The notes under the pieces were generated by a model. It was not told where the DNA came from and made no database searches. It worked only from the letters and a program-made list of their open reading frames with translations. From an uncultured Aliterella sp. (lineage in GTDB: Bacteria > Cyanobacteriota > Cyanobacteriia > Cyanobacteriales > Chroococcidiopsidaceae), in the NCBI GenBank assembly GCA_905479905.1, contig CAJQOK010000281.1, positions 1 to 8,496 of the forward strand: a stretch of 8,496 bases of DNA, written 5' to 3'. Below are positions 1-5,701 of the stretch, in pieces. Both the position numbers and the translations under genes were made by a program. Within the stretch, counting starts at the first letter, position 1. Every line of letters starts with the position of its first letter.

Positions 1-801
1 ACGGGCGCTATGTCCCACCGCCAAAACTACATGATTGCTGGCGATATATTCTCCACTAGCAAGCCTTACCCCCCGCACTTGCCCATTTTCAATATCGATA
101 TCTTCTACCCGACTTTGAAAGCGAATTTCGCCGCCCAATGATTCAATCGTGGCGCGGAAGCTTTGAACTATACCCACCAGCTTAAAAGTACCGATATGGG
201 GTCTATTTACATATAAAATCTCTGGAGAAGCGCCAGCATTGACAAATTCTGTCAGGACTTTGCGCCCATAATGCTGAGAATCTTTAACTTGACTGTAGAG
301 TTTACCATCTGAAAACGTCCCCGCTCCGCCTTCGCCAAATTGAGCATTAGATTCTGGGTTTAGACTTTCTTTATTTTTCCAAAAGGCAAAAGTATCTACC
401 GTGCGATCGCGTACTGCTTTACCCCGTTCTAACAGAATTGGGCGAAAACCCATTTGTGCCAGTAATAAGCCTGCAAACATTCCGCAAGGGCCTGTACCAA
501 TCACAATTGGTCGGTCATTTGAAATTGGGGCTTTGGCTACCAAACGATAGCTCATATCGGGCGTAACGCTAATATGTGGGTCTTTTTTAAAGCGCTCAAG
601 GAGTAGTTTTTCTTGAGTTGTTTCTACATCCAAAATATAGACAAGCACAATCTCGCCTTTTTTACGAGCATCATAGCTGCGCTTAAAAATTGTATAGCCG
701 AGCAAATAGGCGGGGGCGATTTGAAGCTTTTTAAGAATAGCAGTCTCAATCGCCTCTTGGGGATGATCGAGAGGAAGCTTCACTTCGGTTAGTCGTAACA
801 T
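1..801 (-). CDS. FAD-dependent oxidoreductase of the COG2509 type, N-terminal 267 residues (3' end outside window)
   Basis: The frame is open from an ATG at 801 down to the window edge, so the C-terminal part is missing. It starts MLRLTEVKLPLDHP, the opening I associate with uncharacterised FAD-dependent dehydrogenases (COG2509). A lead segment of about 95 residues precedes a Rossmann FAD-binding motif, GTGPCG at residues 102-107, with the ribose-binding acidic residue E125 in ILLERG. A glycine-rich stretch FGEGGAGTFSDGKL at 155-168 is typical of this family, and LAVGHSAR near the end of the visible part matches the second conserved FAD-contact region. No signal peptide or membrane segment is visible, so it should be cytosolic. 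The substrate is unknown for the family. It lies 59 bases downstream of the RNA methyltransferase gene on the same strand and could be cotranscribed with it. No clear Shine-Dalgarno sequence precedes the ATG. The family call is firm; the function is not. Confidence 0.88.
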   Translation of the reverse strand, partial: MLRLTEVKLPLDHPQEAIETAILKKLQIAPAYLLGYTIFKRSYDARKKGEIVLVYILDVETTQEKLLLERFKKDPHISVTPDMSYRLVAKAPISNDRPIVIGTGPCGMFAGLLLAQMGFRPILLERGKAVRDRTVDTFAFWKNKESLNPESNAQFGEGGAGTFSDGKLYSQVKDSQHYGRKVLTEFVNAGASPEILYVNRPHIGTFKLVGIVQSFRATIESLGGEIRFQSRVEDIDIENGQVRGVRLASGEYIASNHVVLAVGHSAR

Positions 802-860
802 AGTCAATACAAATGGCTTAATTGAAATTAAGTTTTGCTCTTTTGGGGATTTATTCTAGC

Positions 861-1985
861 CTAATACAGATCGTATTTCATTAACTGACAAGGTAAAGTG
901 CCGTTAAATACTGCCGTCCGTTGAGATGATTTCAGCCCTATACACAAAGCTAATTCCTTGTTTCCACTCAATACAAAAGCAGTCCAGCCTTTAAAGCGTT
1001 GTTTTAGCACGTCACCTAAAAGCTTATAAAATGCCCCCAAGTCGCTATCTCTCCCTAAGCGTTCGCCATAGGGTGGATTGCAAAACAATACCCCACTGTC
1101 GGCGGGGGCGACAACATCGTTCAATTCTATTTGGGAAAACCAAACTCTATCTAAAACACCGCAACTTGTAGCATTGGACTTTGCACTCTCAATCGCCTTT
1201 TCATCTTTGTCGCTTCCCCAAATTGGCGCAGGAAGTGTATCTTTTTGACTATTCTTTGCTGATTCAATCAGTTCCTCTAAAAGCGTCAAGTCAAAATCGA
1301 GCCAAGTTTCAAACCCAAAACGTTCTCTAAATAGCCCTGGAGCGATGTTAAGCGCCTTTAAACTAGCTTCTAGGGGTAAAGTACCCGAACCACAAAGCGG
1401 GTCGTAAAACATCTGTTCTGGCTGCCAAGAAGATAGTTGAATCAAAGCCGCCGCCAAAGATTCTTTCAAGGGAGCAGCGCCCATTACTGGACGATAACCC
1501 CGACGGTGCAGGCTATTTCCTGAACTATCGAGGCTGACAGTACAAACATCGCGCTCGATATGCACGTTGATTCGGACATCGGGATCTTGCGTTTCTACAT
1601 TTGACCTATCGCCAAACTGTTCTTGCTGCTGCTCGACAATTGCTTTTTTAACTTGCAACGCCGTGAAATGAGTATGATTGAGACGATCGCTTTTTCCCGT
1701 AGCATTTACAGCCAGCGTCAGGTCTGGGGTGAGATACTCTGACCAATCAATTGTTTGGATGCCATTATAAAGATCCTCAGCGTCTAAACACGGAAACTCC
1801 TGCAACTTCACTAAGATCCGAAATGGTAGACGCGCCCATAAATTAACGCGATAAAGTGTAGTGCGATCACCAACAAAAGCCGCACCGCAAAATCCTGGCT
1901 CTACTTTATGAGCGCCTAATTGTTCCAATTCCTGCGCCGCCAGGGTTTCTAAGCCCCTAGCAACGGTTGCAAAATATTGTTTCAT
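861..1985 (-). CDS. THUMP-domain class I SAM-dependent RNA methyltransferase (RlmL/YpsC-like)
   Basis: This 374-residue protein is expected to place a methyl group on guanine N2 of an RNA, probably 23S rRNA, using S-adenosylmethionine. The N-terminal part (about 1-155) is the ferredoxin-like plus THUMP RNA-binding region, ending in the family signature LHRRGYR at 159-165. The Rossmann methyltransferase domain follows: motif I DPLCGSGT at 195-202, an acidic motif around GSDKDEKAI at 257-265, and the catalytic NPPYGERLG at 303-311, an N-P-P-Y motif of the type used for base amino groups. The length fits the stand-alone enzymes of the RlmL type (COG0116); E. coli RlmKL carries an extra C-terminal RlmK half that is absent here. 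The start is the ATG at 1985, and the sequence MKQYFATVARGLE is typical for the family. No strong Shine-Dalgarno is visible. The exact rRNA position cannot be read from sequence, so no symbol is given. Confidence 0.93.
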   Translation of the reverse strand: MKQYFATVARGLETLAAQELEQLGAHKVEPGFCGAAFVGDRTTLYRVNLWARLPFRILVKLQEFPCLDAEDLYNGIQTIDWSEYLTPDLTLAVNATGKSDRLNHTHFTALQVKKAIVEQQQEQFGDRSNVETQDPDVRINVHIERDVCTVSLDSSGNSLHRRGYRPVMGAAPLKESLAAALIQLSSWQPEQMFYDPLCGSGTLPLEASLKALNIAPGLFRERFGFETWLDFDLTLLEELIESAKNSQKDTLPAPIWGSDKDEKAIESAKSNATSCGVLDRVWFSQIELNDVVAPADSGVLFCNPPYGERLGRDSDLGAFYKLLGDVLKQRFKGWTAFVLSGNKELALCIGLKSSQRTAVFNGTLPCQLMKYDLY

Positions 1986-2014
1986 AGTAACTAATGAATA
2001 ACACCTTTTTAGCA

Positions 2015-2045
2015 GTGCGAAGCCCTAACCCTTGCGCTATCGCAC
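2015..2045. repeat. Imperfect inverted repeat (hairpin) between the peroxiredoxin and methyltransferase genes
   Basis: GTGCGAAGC at 2015-2023 pairs with GCTATCGCAC at 2036-2045, giving nine base pairs with one bulged base and a 12-base loop. No T-tract follows it on either strand, so it is not a classical Rho-independent terminator. It could be a small dispersed hairpin of the kind common in cyanobacterial spacers, or it could protect or end the upstream mRNA. The structure is visible; its role is a guess. Confidence 0.45.
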
Positions 2046-2078
2046 CCAGACCAACTTTCCCTCTATCCCACCAACAAC

Positions 2079-2655
2079 TCAATCCTGAGCGCCATTGAGA
2101 CCAATGTAAAGATCATCTCGCAACCAACCAATAACTTCATCAGCATTTTTATTAGGTGGAAATGCTGGGTAGAAGACTTTAACAATTTTCCCAGTTTTTG
2201 CAATGAGCGTAATCCGTTTAATAAACTGCTGCCCTTTTAAGTCGAACATTGGCAACTTTAGCGTCTTAGCAAAGCTTAAATCACAATCACTCAAAAGGTA
2301 AATCAAGCCGTTTCTTCGCCTCTACCTGATATTTAGTGCCTTGTGTGCTAAGACCAAACACTTGCACTCCCAACTCGTTTAGTTCTTGGTAATGATCTCG
2401 AAAAGCGCATGACTGTGGAGTACATCTCCTCGCTCCGGGAATCTCGTCCCATCCATCAGGTAGCAGAATACCGGGTTGCCCTGTCATTGGGTAGCAGTAA
2501 ATGACAACGCAACCTGGAATTGTCGATAAATTTACACACCTACCCTGAGTTGAAGATAAAAAGACCGATGGCAAAAAATGCCCCAGTAGATGGTTGCAAG
2601 CACCATCATCCACTGGCACGGGAAGGTCTTTTGGCAACTCTGTGAGCCTTTCCAT
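2079..2655 (-). pseudogene. Peroxiredoxin (AhpC/TSA, PrxQ/BCP-like), split by a frameshift
   Basis: Two overlapping minus-strand frames together make one thioredoxin-fold peroxiredoxin. The first (2655-2287) carries MERLTELPKDLPVP, the conserved VVIYCYPMTGQPG strand (50-62) and the cysteine pair C78 and C83 in RRCTPQSC, in the place of the peroxidatic and resolving cysteines of the BCP/PrxQ class. It stops with LDLPFE and a TGA at 2289-2287. The second frame continues the same fold from LLSDCDLSFAKTLKLP, followed by FIKRITLIAKTGKIVKVFYP, the usual C-terminal half, to a TGA at 2081. Its only possible start is a TTG inside the first frame, so it is not a separate gene. Joined, they give about 194 residues, as expected for an intact enzyme. 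The product would be a thiol peroxidase against H2O2 and alkyl hydroperoxides. The truncated 122-residue product lacks the final strands and helix and is unlikely to fold. A sequencing error remains possible. Confidence 0.82.
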
Positions 2656-2921
2656 ACAACTTTCTGTTTCTACGATTTAACTTAATGCTAAATGCTAACA
2701 GATAGCCTCGCAAGCGCTGCCCCAACTATAACTTGAGCCGTATAACTATTGATTATGTGGATACTTTATTAATAACATTCCAATTTAGTGAGTTATGAGG
2801 GAAAATTTCATATATTGATAATTACAAAACGCGATCACCCTTCACCTCTCCAAAGCTCTAAGTATGGCAACTTATACTTGCTTCAACTCCTGCGATCGCA
2901 CTTTACAATCAACTCTACCCG

Positions 2922-2937
2922 TAACAATTAATTGTTA
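2922..2937. promoter_or_regulatory. Perfect 16-base palindrome, possible operator of ssrA
   Basis: TAACAATTAATTGTTA is a perfect dyad. It ends four bases before the candidate -35 element of ssrA. This is where an activator site or an AT-rich upstream element would lie. AT-rich palindromes can arise by chance, and I do not recognise the binding protein. Confidence 0.35.
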
Positions 2938-2941
2938 AAGA

Positions 2942-2970
2942 TGTCAATTCCCCAAAGCGCCAACTATAAT
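2942..2970 (+). promoter_or_regulatory. Sigma-70-type promoter of ssrA
   Basis: A perfect TATAAT lies at 2965-2970, ten bases before the mature 5' end of tmRNA. A weaker -35, TGTCAA, lies at 2942-2947 with a 17-base spacer. The predicted transcription start falls a few bases before 2981, so only a very short 5' leader would need trimming by RNase P. Confidence 0.75.
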
Positions 2971-2980
2971 AAAAGAATAC

Positions 2981-3364
2981 GGGGCTTTAAAGGTTTCGAC
3001 AGGTTGGCGAAAGCTACTCTGTGATGCAGGTCGAGAGCGAGTTTCCTCTCGTAAATCAAAGACTCAAAAAAAAGTAAATGCGAACAACATCGTTCCTTTC
3101 GCTCGTAAAGCAGTAGCCGTAGCCTAAAAACTCTCGTCTAATGTGAGCGTCTATAGTTTGACTCCGTTAAGGACTATAGACCAACCCCCAACGGATGCTC
3201 TAGCAAATGTTCTCTGGGTGGTTTGCTAGTTAAGACTTAACCAGTGAATCCCACCGTCCGGGATAAGGGACGGTTCCCGCCTTGAGGATTAGATAGGATA
3301 AACCTGTGAATGAACGGGGAGTCAATACCCAATTTGGACACGGGTTCAATTCCCGTAAGCTCCA
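2981..3364 (+). ncRNA. ssrA: Transfer-messenger RNA (tmRNA)
   Basis: The RNA rescues ribosomes stalled on broken mRNAs and tags the unfinished protein for proteolysis, together with SmpB. The two ends form a seven-pair acceptor stem, GGGGCUU (2981-2987) with AAGCUCC (3357-3363). The third pair is G-U (G2983-U3361), the alanyl-tRNA synthetase identity element. A3364 is the discriminator base; the genome does not encode CCA, so it must be added later. The T-arm is a five-pair stem (3340-3344 with 3352-3356) around TTCAATT. The conserved GGTTTCGACAGG follows the acceptor strand, and the tag frame lies at 3080-3127. The long middle region should hold the pseudoknots, which I did not fold. The one-piece layout, 384 bases long, is normal for most cyanobacteria. 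A strong promoter precedes it and a terminator follows, so it is an independent unit. Confidence 0.97.
3080..3127 (+). other. tmRNA proteolysis-tag reading frame
   Basis: From the resume codon GCG at 3080 the frame encodes ANNIVPFARKAVAVA and ends with TAA at 3125-3127. The start ANNIVPFARKA is typical of cyanobacterial tags. The hydrophobic C-terminus is the degron read by Clp-type proteases. It ends in VAVA here, where the cyanobacterial tags I remember end in VAA or similar. An A-rich stretch (3066-3073) lies just upstream of the resume codon. Confidence 0.92.
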
Positions 3365-3373
3365 TAAATATCT

Positions 3374-3413
3374 AAAAATCCATCAGCAAAATGCTTGATG
3401 GATTTTTTGTTTA
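3374..3413 (+). terminator. Rho-independent terminator of ssrA
   Basis: AAATCCATCA and TGATGGATTT form a stem around a short loop, where AGCA and TGCT can extend the pairing with one bulged T. Six T residues follow at 3403-3408. It begins ten bases after the tmRNA 3' end and closes the ssrA unit before galE. Confidence 0.85.
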
Positions 3414-3420
3414 ATATGTG

Positions 3421-3449
3421 ACCTCGACTAAACTAAGGAAAGTTGAGGT
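3421..3449 (+). promoter_or_regulatory. Inverted repeat in the galE leader
   Basis: ACCTCGACT (3421-3429) and AGTTGAGGT (3441-3449) can pair over nine positions in RNA, with one G-U pair, around an 11-base loop. The right arm ends just before the galE Shine-Dalgarno (3453-3460), and the loop itself contains AAGGA. It could be an operator at DNA level or a leader hairpin affecting translation. A weak -35/-10 pair (TTGTTT at 3407, TAAACT at 3429) overlaps it, but I would not rely on that promoter. Confidence 0.4.
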
Positions 3450-3463
3450 AAAAAGGAAAGAAA

Positions 3464-4462
3464 ATGACACCAGCAAAACCCACTATTTTAGTTACGGGGG
3501 GAGCGGGATATATTGGCTCCCATGCAGTAAAAGCGCTTATTGGTGCGGGTTATGAAGTAATTGTTCTCGATAATTTGGTTTACGGACATCGAGAACTGGT
3601 GGAAGAAGTGCTGAAAGTAGAGCTAATTGTTGGAGATATTAGCGATCGCCCATTACTAGATAAACTATTTGCAAGTCGTAAGATTGCCGCAGTTATGCAC
3701 TTTTCCGCCTACGCTTACGTAGGAGAATCTGTCACCGATCCGGCTAAATACTACCGTAATAATGTAGTTGGTACGCTAACTTTATTAGAAGCTATGATCG
3801 CATCTTCTATTAAGCAGTTTGTATTTTCTTCTACTTGCGCTACTTACGGCGTACCTCATACTGTACCAATTACCGAAGACCACCCCCAAAATCCGATTAA
3901 TCCCTACGGCGCTACTAAATTGATGGTTGAACGGATTTTACAAGATTTTGATGTAGCTTATGGTCTAAAATCTGTCTATTTTCGCTATTTTAATGCCGCC
4001 GGAGCCGATCCCGCAGGTTTACTTGGAGAAGATCACAACCCCGAAACTCATCTACTACCTTTAGTTTTAATGGCGGCTTTAGGTAAACGCGATTCGGTAT
4101 CAATTTTTGGCACAGATTACCCCACCCCTGACGGGACTTGTATCCGCGATTATATCCACGTTACAGACTTAGCTGATGCTCATATTTTGGGCTTAGAATA
4201 CTTATTAAAGGGCGGTAACACCAGCGTATTTAATCTAGGTAATGGGCAAGGATTCTCAGTTAAAGAGGCTATTGATACAGCAAGAAGTGTCACCGGACGA
4301 GAGATTAAAGTAGTAATGAGCGATCGCCGTCCTGGAGATCCCCCCATTCTTGTTGGTAGTAGCGATAAAGCTAGAAATATTTTAGGCTGGGAACCTAAGT
4401 ACCCAGCCTTAAAAGAAATATTGATTCATGCTTGGAATTGGCATCAACAAAGGCATAGCTAG
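3464..4462 (+). CDS. galE: UDP-glucose 4-epimerase
   Basis: The enzyme interconverts UDP-glucose and UDP-galactose through a transient 4-keto sugar on bound NAD+, in the cytosol. This supplies galactose for polysaccharides and glycolipids. The 332-residue protein is a full-length extended SDR. The NAD motif GGAGYIG is at 12-18, and D36-N37 (VLDNL) contacts the adenosine ribose. Catalytic residues are T124 in FSSTCATYG (Ser in E. coli GalE), Y148 and K152 in YGATK. The substrate region RYFNAAGADP (174-183), CIRDYIHVTDLADAH (226-240) and FNLGNGQGFSV (256-266) are all intact. The ATG has a good Shine-Dalgarno, AAGGAAAG at 3453-3460, with AGGA six bases from the start. The gene stands alone, after the ssrA terminator and convergent with the sugar-phosphate transferase gene. 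Related SDRs such as UDP-arabinose 4-epimerase are the only realistic alternative; the motifs favour GalE. Confidence 0.94.
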   Translation: MTPAKPTILVTGGAGYIGSHAVKALIGAGYEVIVLDNLVYGHRELVEEVLKVELIVGDISDRPLLDKLFASRKIAAVMHFSAYAYVGESVTDPAKYYRNNVVGTLTLLEAMIASSIKQFVFSSTCATYGVPHTVPITEDHPQNPINPYGATKLMVERILQDFDVAYGLKSVYFRYFNAAGADPAGLLGEDHNPETHLLPLVLMAALGKRDSVSIFGTDYPTPDGTCIRDYIHVTDLADAHILGLEYLLKGGNTSVFNLGNGQGFSVKEAIDTARSVTGREIKVVMSDRRPGDPPILVGSSDKARNILGWEPKYPALKEILIHAWNWHQQRHS

Positions 4463-4472
4463 TACCTCAAGC

Positions 4473-4505
4473 GGGAGGATAATAATTAAAGCTTCCTACT
4501 TTTTT
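4473..4505 (+). terminator. Weak candidate terminator after galE
   Basis: GGGAGG (4473-4478) and CTTCCT (4492-4497) can form a short stem using G-U pairs, with an AT-rich 13-base loop. Six T residues (4500-4505) follow after two bases. The position, ten bases after the galE stop, is right, but the stem is weak. Confidence 0.35.
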
Positions 4506-4533
4506 ATGTATGACTCAAAAGCTTGTGCGAAGA

Positions 4534-4572
4534 ATGAAGGTTATAAGGCTTACTAAATTTCTCTACCTTCAT
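4534..4572. repeat. Inverted repeat between the convergent galE and sugar-transferase genes
   Basis: ATGAAGGT (4534-4541) and ACCTTCAT (4565-4572) are perfectly complementary and can be extended to 12 pairs with one bulged A (GAAG upstream, CTTC downstream). The loop is 23 bases. No T-tract follows on either strand. It could act as a two-way mRNA 3'-end hairpin. Confidence 0.35.
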
Positions 4573-4610
4573 CTTCTGTACCTGCTACAGTGTCCCATGA
4601 ACTATAGCGA

Positions 4611-5294
4611 TTAGAATGCGCCTACTCTGGCAACTAAAACATAGATTGTTTTCATAATTACGTAAATGTCGTACAAAGGATGCCACTGACTTTGGTAGCG
4701 CAAATCTAGGTTAACAATTTCTTCAAAATCTTTGATGCTAGAACGACCGTTTACTTGCCACTCGCCATTTAAACCGGGCTTCACCATTAAGCGCTTCCAG
4801 TGGCGATCGTTGTAAAGGGCAACTTCATCACCAGTAGGCGGACGGGTTCCGACTAAACTCATTTCTCCTACTAAAACGTTCCAAAATTGAGGAAGTTCAT
4901 CTAGGCTACTGCTGCGGAGGATGCGACCTACTCGCGTCACTCGCGGGTCTTTCTTATTTTTAAAGATCAGACCTGAAGCTTCATTTTGTACCTGGTCTTT
5001 TAAAGCATCAGCATTTATGACCATAGAGCGAAACTTGCGAATCTTGAAGGTTCGTCCTTGAAGCCCGTACCGCTCTTGAGTATACATGGCTGGGCCGGGG
5101 CTATCTAGCTTGATAGCGATCGCCACTGGCACGTACACTAGCGCTAAAATCGATAGCCCGACCAAACTGCCGATCACATCTAAAAAGCGTTTAAATACTG
5201 ATGTTGCTGAACGGTGTGCAGCAATGTTTTGTTCCGCCGATTTGGATGGGGTTGCGTCGAATGCGGTGGGGAACGGTGCTTGATACATTGTCAT
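4611..5294 (-). CDS. Sugar-phosphate transferase, ExoY/WbaP catalytic-domain type (bacterial sugar transferase)
   Basis: This 227-residue protein should transfer a sugar-1-phosphate from a UDP-sugar to undecaprenyl phosphate at the inner face of the plasma membrane, the first step of a polysaccharide repeat unit. After a polar N-terminus (1-33), one hydrophobic segment at 38-62 is the re-entrant membrane anchor, followed by SPGPAMYTQERYGLQG and KIRKFRSM (84-91). The catalytic Asp-Glu pair is D132-E133 in SSSLDELPQFWNVL; LVGTRPP (147-153) and KPGLNGEWQVNGR (172-184) complete the family signature. It lacks the multi-helix N-terminal half of long WbaP or CpsE proteins, so it is of the small monotopic class. 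The start ATG has AGGT at 5300-5303, five bases upstream. The gene is transcribed away from pgsA from the same spacer. Which sugar it uses cannot be told; glucose or galactose would fit the nearby galE. Confidence 0.93.
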   Translation of the reverse strand: MTMYQAPFPTAFDATPSKSAEQNIAAHRSATSVFKRFLDVIGSLVGLSILALVYVPVAIAIKLDSPGPAMYTQERYGLQGRTFKIRKFRSMVINADALKDQVQNEASGLIFKNKKDPRVTRVGRILRSSSLDELPQFWNVLVGEMSLVGTRPPTGDEVALYNDRHWKRLMVKPGLNGEWQVNGRSSIKDFEEIVNLDLRYQSQWHPLYDIYVIMKTIYVLVARVGAF

Positions 5295-5425
5295 AACTGA
5301 CCTGCAATAAAGGAACCGTAGAATTACTTAGGGTTACTCTGAATATAAACTCTGACCGGAAGTAAGGATAGTATTTCAACCTAACCTTGCAGAATCTTCA
5401 TCAAAGATTACTGAGATCATCCGGT

Positions 5426-5444
5426 TTTGTAAATTTTATGTAAA
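5426..5444 (-). promoter_or_regulatory. HLR1-like tandem site upstream of the sugar-transferase gene
   Basis: Read on the minus strand, TTTACATA and TTTACAAA are separated by AAA. Both octamers match the half-site (G/T)TTACA(T/A)(T/A) of HLR1, the site of the cyanobacterial response regulator RpaB. The spacer is three bases instead of the usual two, and the stretch is AT-rich, so chance is possible. It lies about 130 bases upstream of the minus-strand start. Confidence 0.3.
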
Positions 5445-5484
5445 GAGATTTTCTCAGAACTTATACTTAGGTATCTTAAGCTAC

Positions 5485-5527
5485 TAAAACTTGTAGTTAA
5501 ATACATGGATGTACTTTAAAACTTGTA
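5485..5527. repeat. Pair of 11-base direct repeats flanking a dyad
   Basis: TAAAACTTGTA occurs exactly at 5485-5495 and 5517-5527, a period of 32 bases or about three helical turns. Midway lies TACAT-GG-ATGTA (5502-5513), extendable with one bulge to TTAAA/TTTAA. Such phased sites often bind a dimeric regulator. The pattern is visible in the sequence; its function is inferred. Confidence 0.45.
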
Positions 5528-5613
5528 ATCGTTGGCTTAGGTTCCTTAGTATAAATTTAGTTCAAGGCTTTTAGCAGCAAGAAATGCAGGGTGCAGAACA
5601 GCTTGTTTTCAGC

Positions 5614-5642
5614 TTGAACGGGTAATTATCTTAAACTATACG
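5614..5642 (+). promoter_or_regulatory. Candidate promoter of pgsA
   Basis: TTGAAC (5614-5619) and TATACG (5637-5642) are spaced by 17 bases and each match the sigma-70 consensus at four of six positions. Transcription would begin near 5649, leaving a leader of about 53 bases. The -35 box overlaps the right arm of the GTTCAAG/CTTGAAC inverted pair. Confidence 0.35.
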
Positions 5643-5701
5643 TTCAGTAATTATGGTGTTTTAATTTACTATTACCCCTGGCTCCGACTTCATCTAAATC
5701 T

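Larger units (their letters stand above)
2656..2980. other. Non-coding spacer of 325 bases upstream of ssrA
   Basis: No gene is supported here. It holds the upstream side of the minus-strand peroxiredoxin gene, one HIP1 octamer (2892-2899), an AAGTAT/ATACTT inverted repeat (2860-2865 and 2874-2879), a 16-base perfect palindrome (2922-2937) and the ssrA promoter (2942-2970). The part from about 2740 to 2830 is AT-rich and shows no clear signal beyond the 10-base palindrome TTATTAATAA at 2766-2775. Confidence 0.7.
5295..5701. other. Divergent control region of 407 bases between the sugar-transferase gene and pgsA
   Basis: No gene is supported in this stretch. It must hold the promoters for the minus-strand sugar-transferase gene and the plus-strand pgsA. 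It contains an HLR1-like tandem (5426-5444), an 11-base direct repeat pair flanking a small dyad (5485-5527), a candidate pgsA promoter (5614-5642), a CAGCTTG pair (5599-5605 and 5610-5616) and a GTTCAAG/CTTGAAC inverted pair (5560-5566 and 5613-5619). The concentration of short repeats suggests regulation. Confidence 0.6.

Noticed and set aside
2015..2045. CRISPR repeat or Rho-independent terminator
   Set aside because: There is a single copy with no regular spacing, and no T-tract follows on either strand.
2079..2306. The downstream peroxiredoxin half as an independent small gene
   Set aside because: Its only start would be a TTG inside the preceding frame, and its residues continue the same fold, so it is the 3' part of one broken gene.
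2864..2938. A 24-residue frame starting MATYTCFNSC upstream of ssrA
   Set aside because: It has no Shine-Dalgarno, ends inside the palindrome and is within the length expected by chance.
5086..5283. Open frame on the plus strand over the 5' end of the sugar-transferase gene
   Set aside because: It lies antisense inside a clear family member, has no recognisable domain and no ribosome binding site.
5191..5379. Second minus-strand frame overlapping the sugar-transferase start
   Set aside because: It overlaps the conserved gene in another frame and its sequence resembles no protein family I know.
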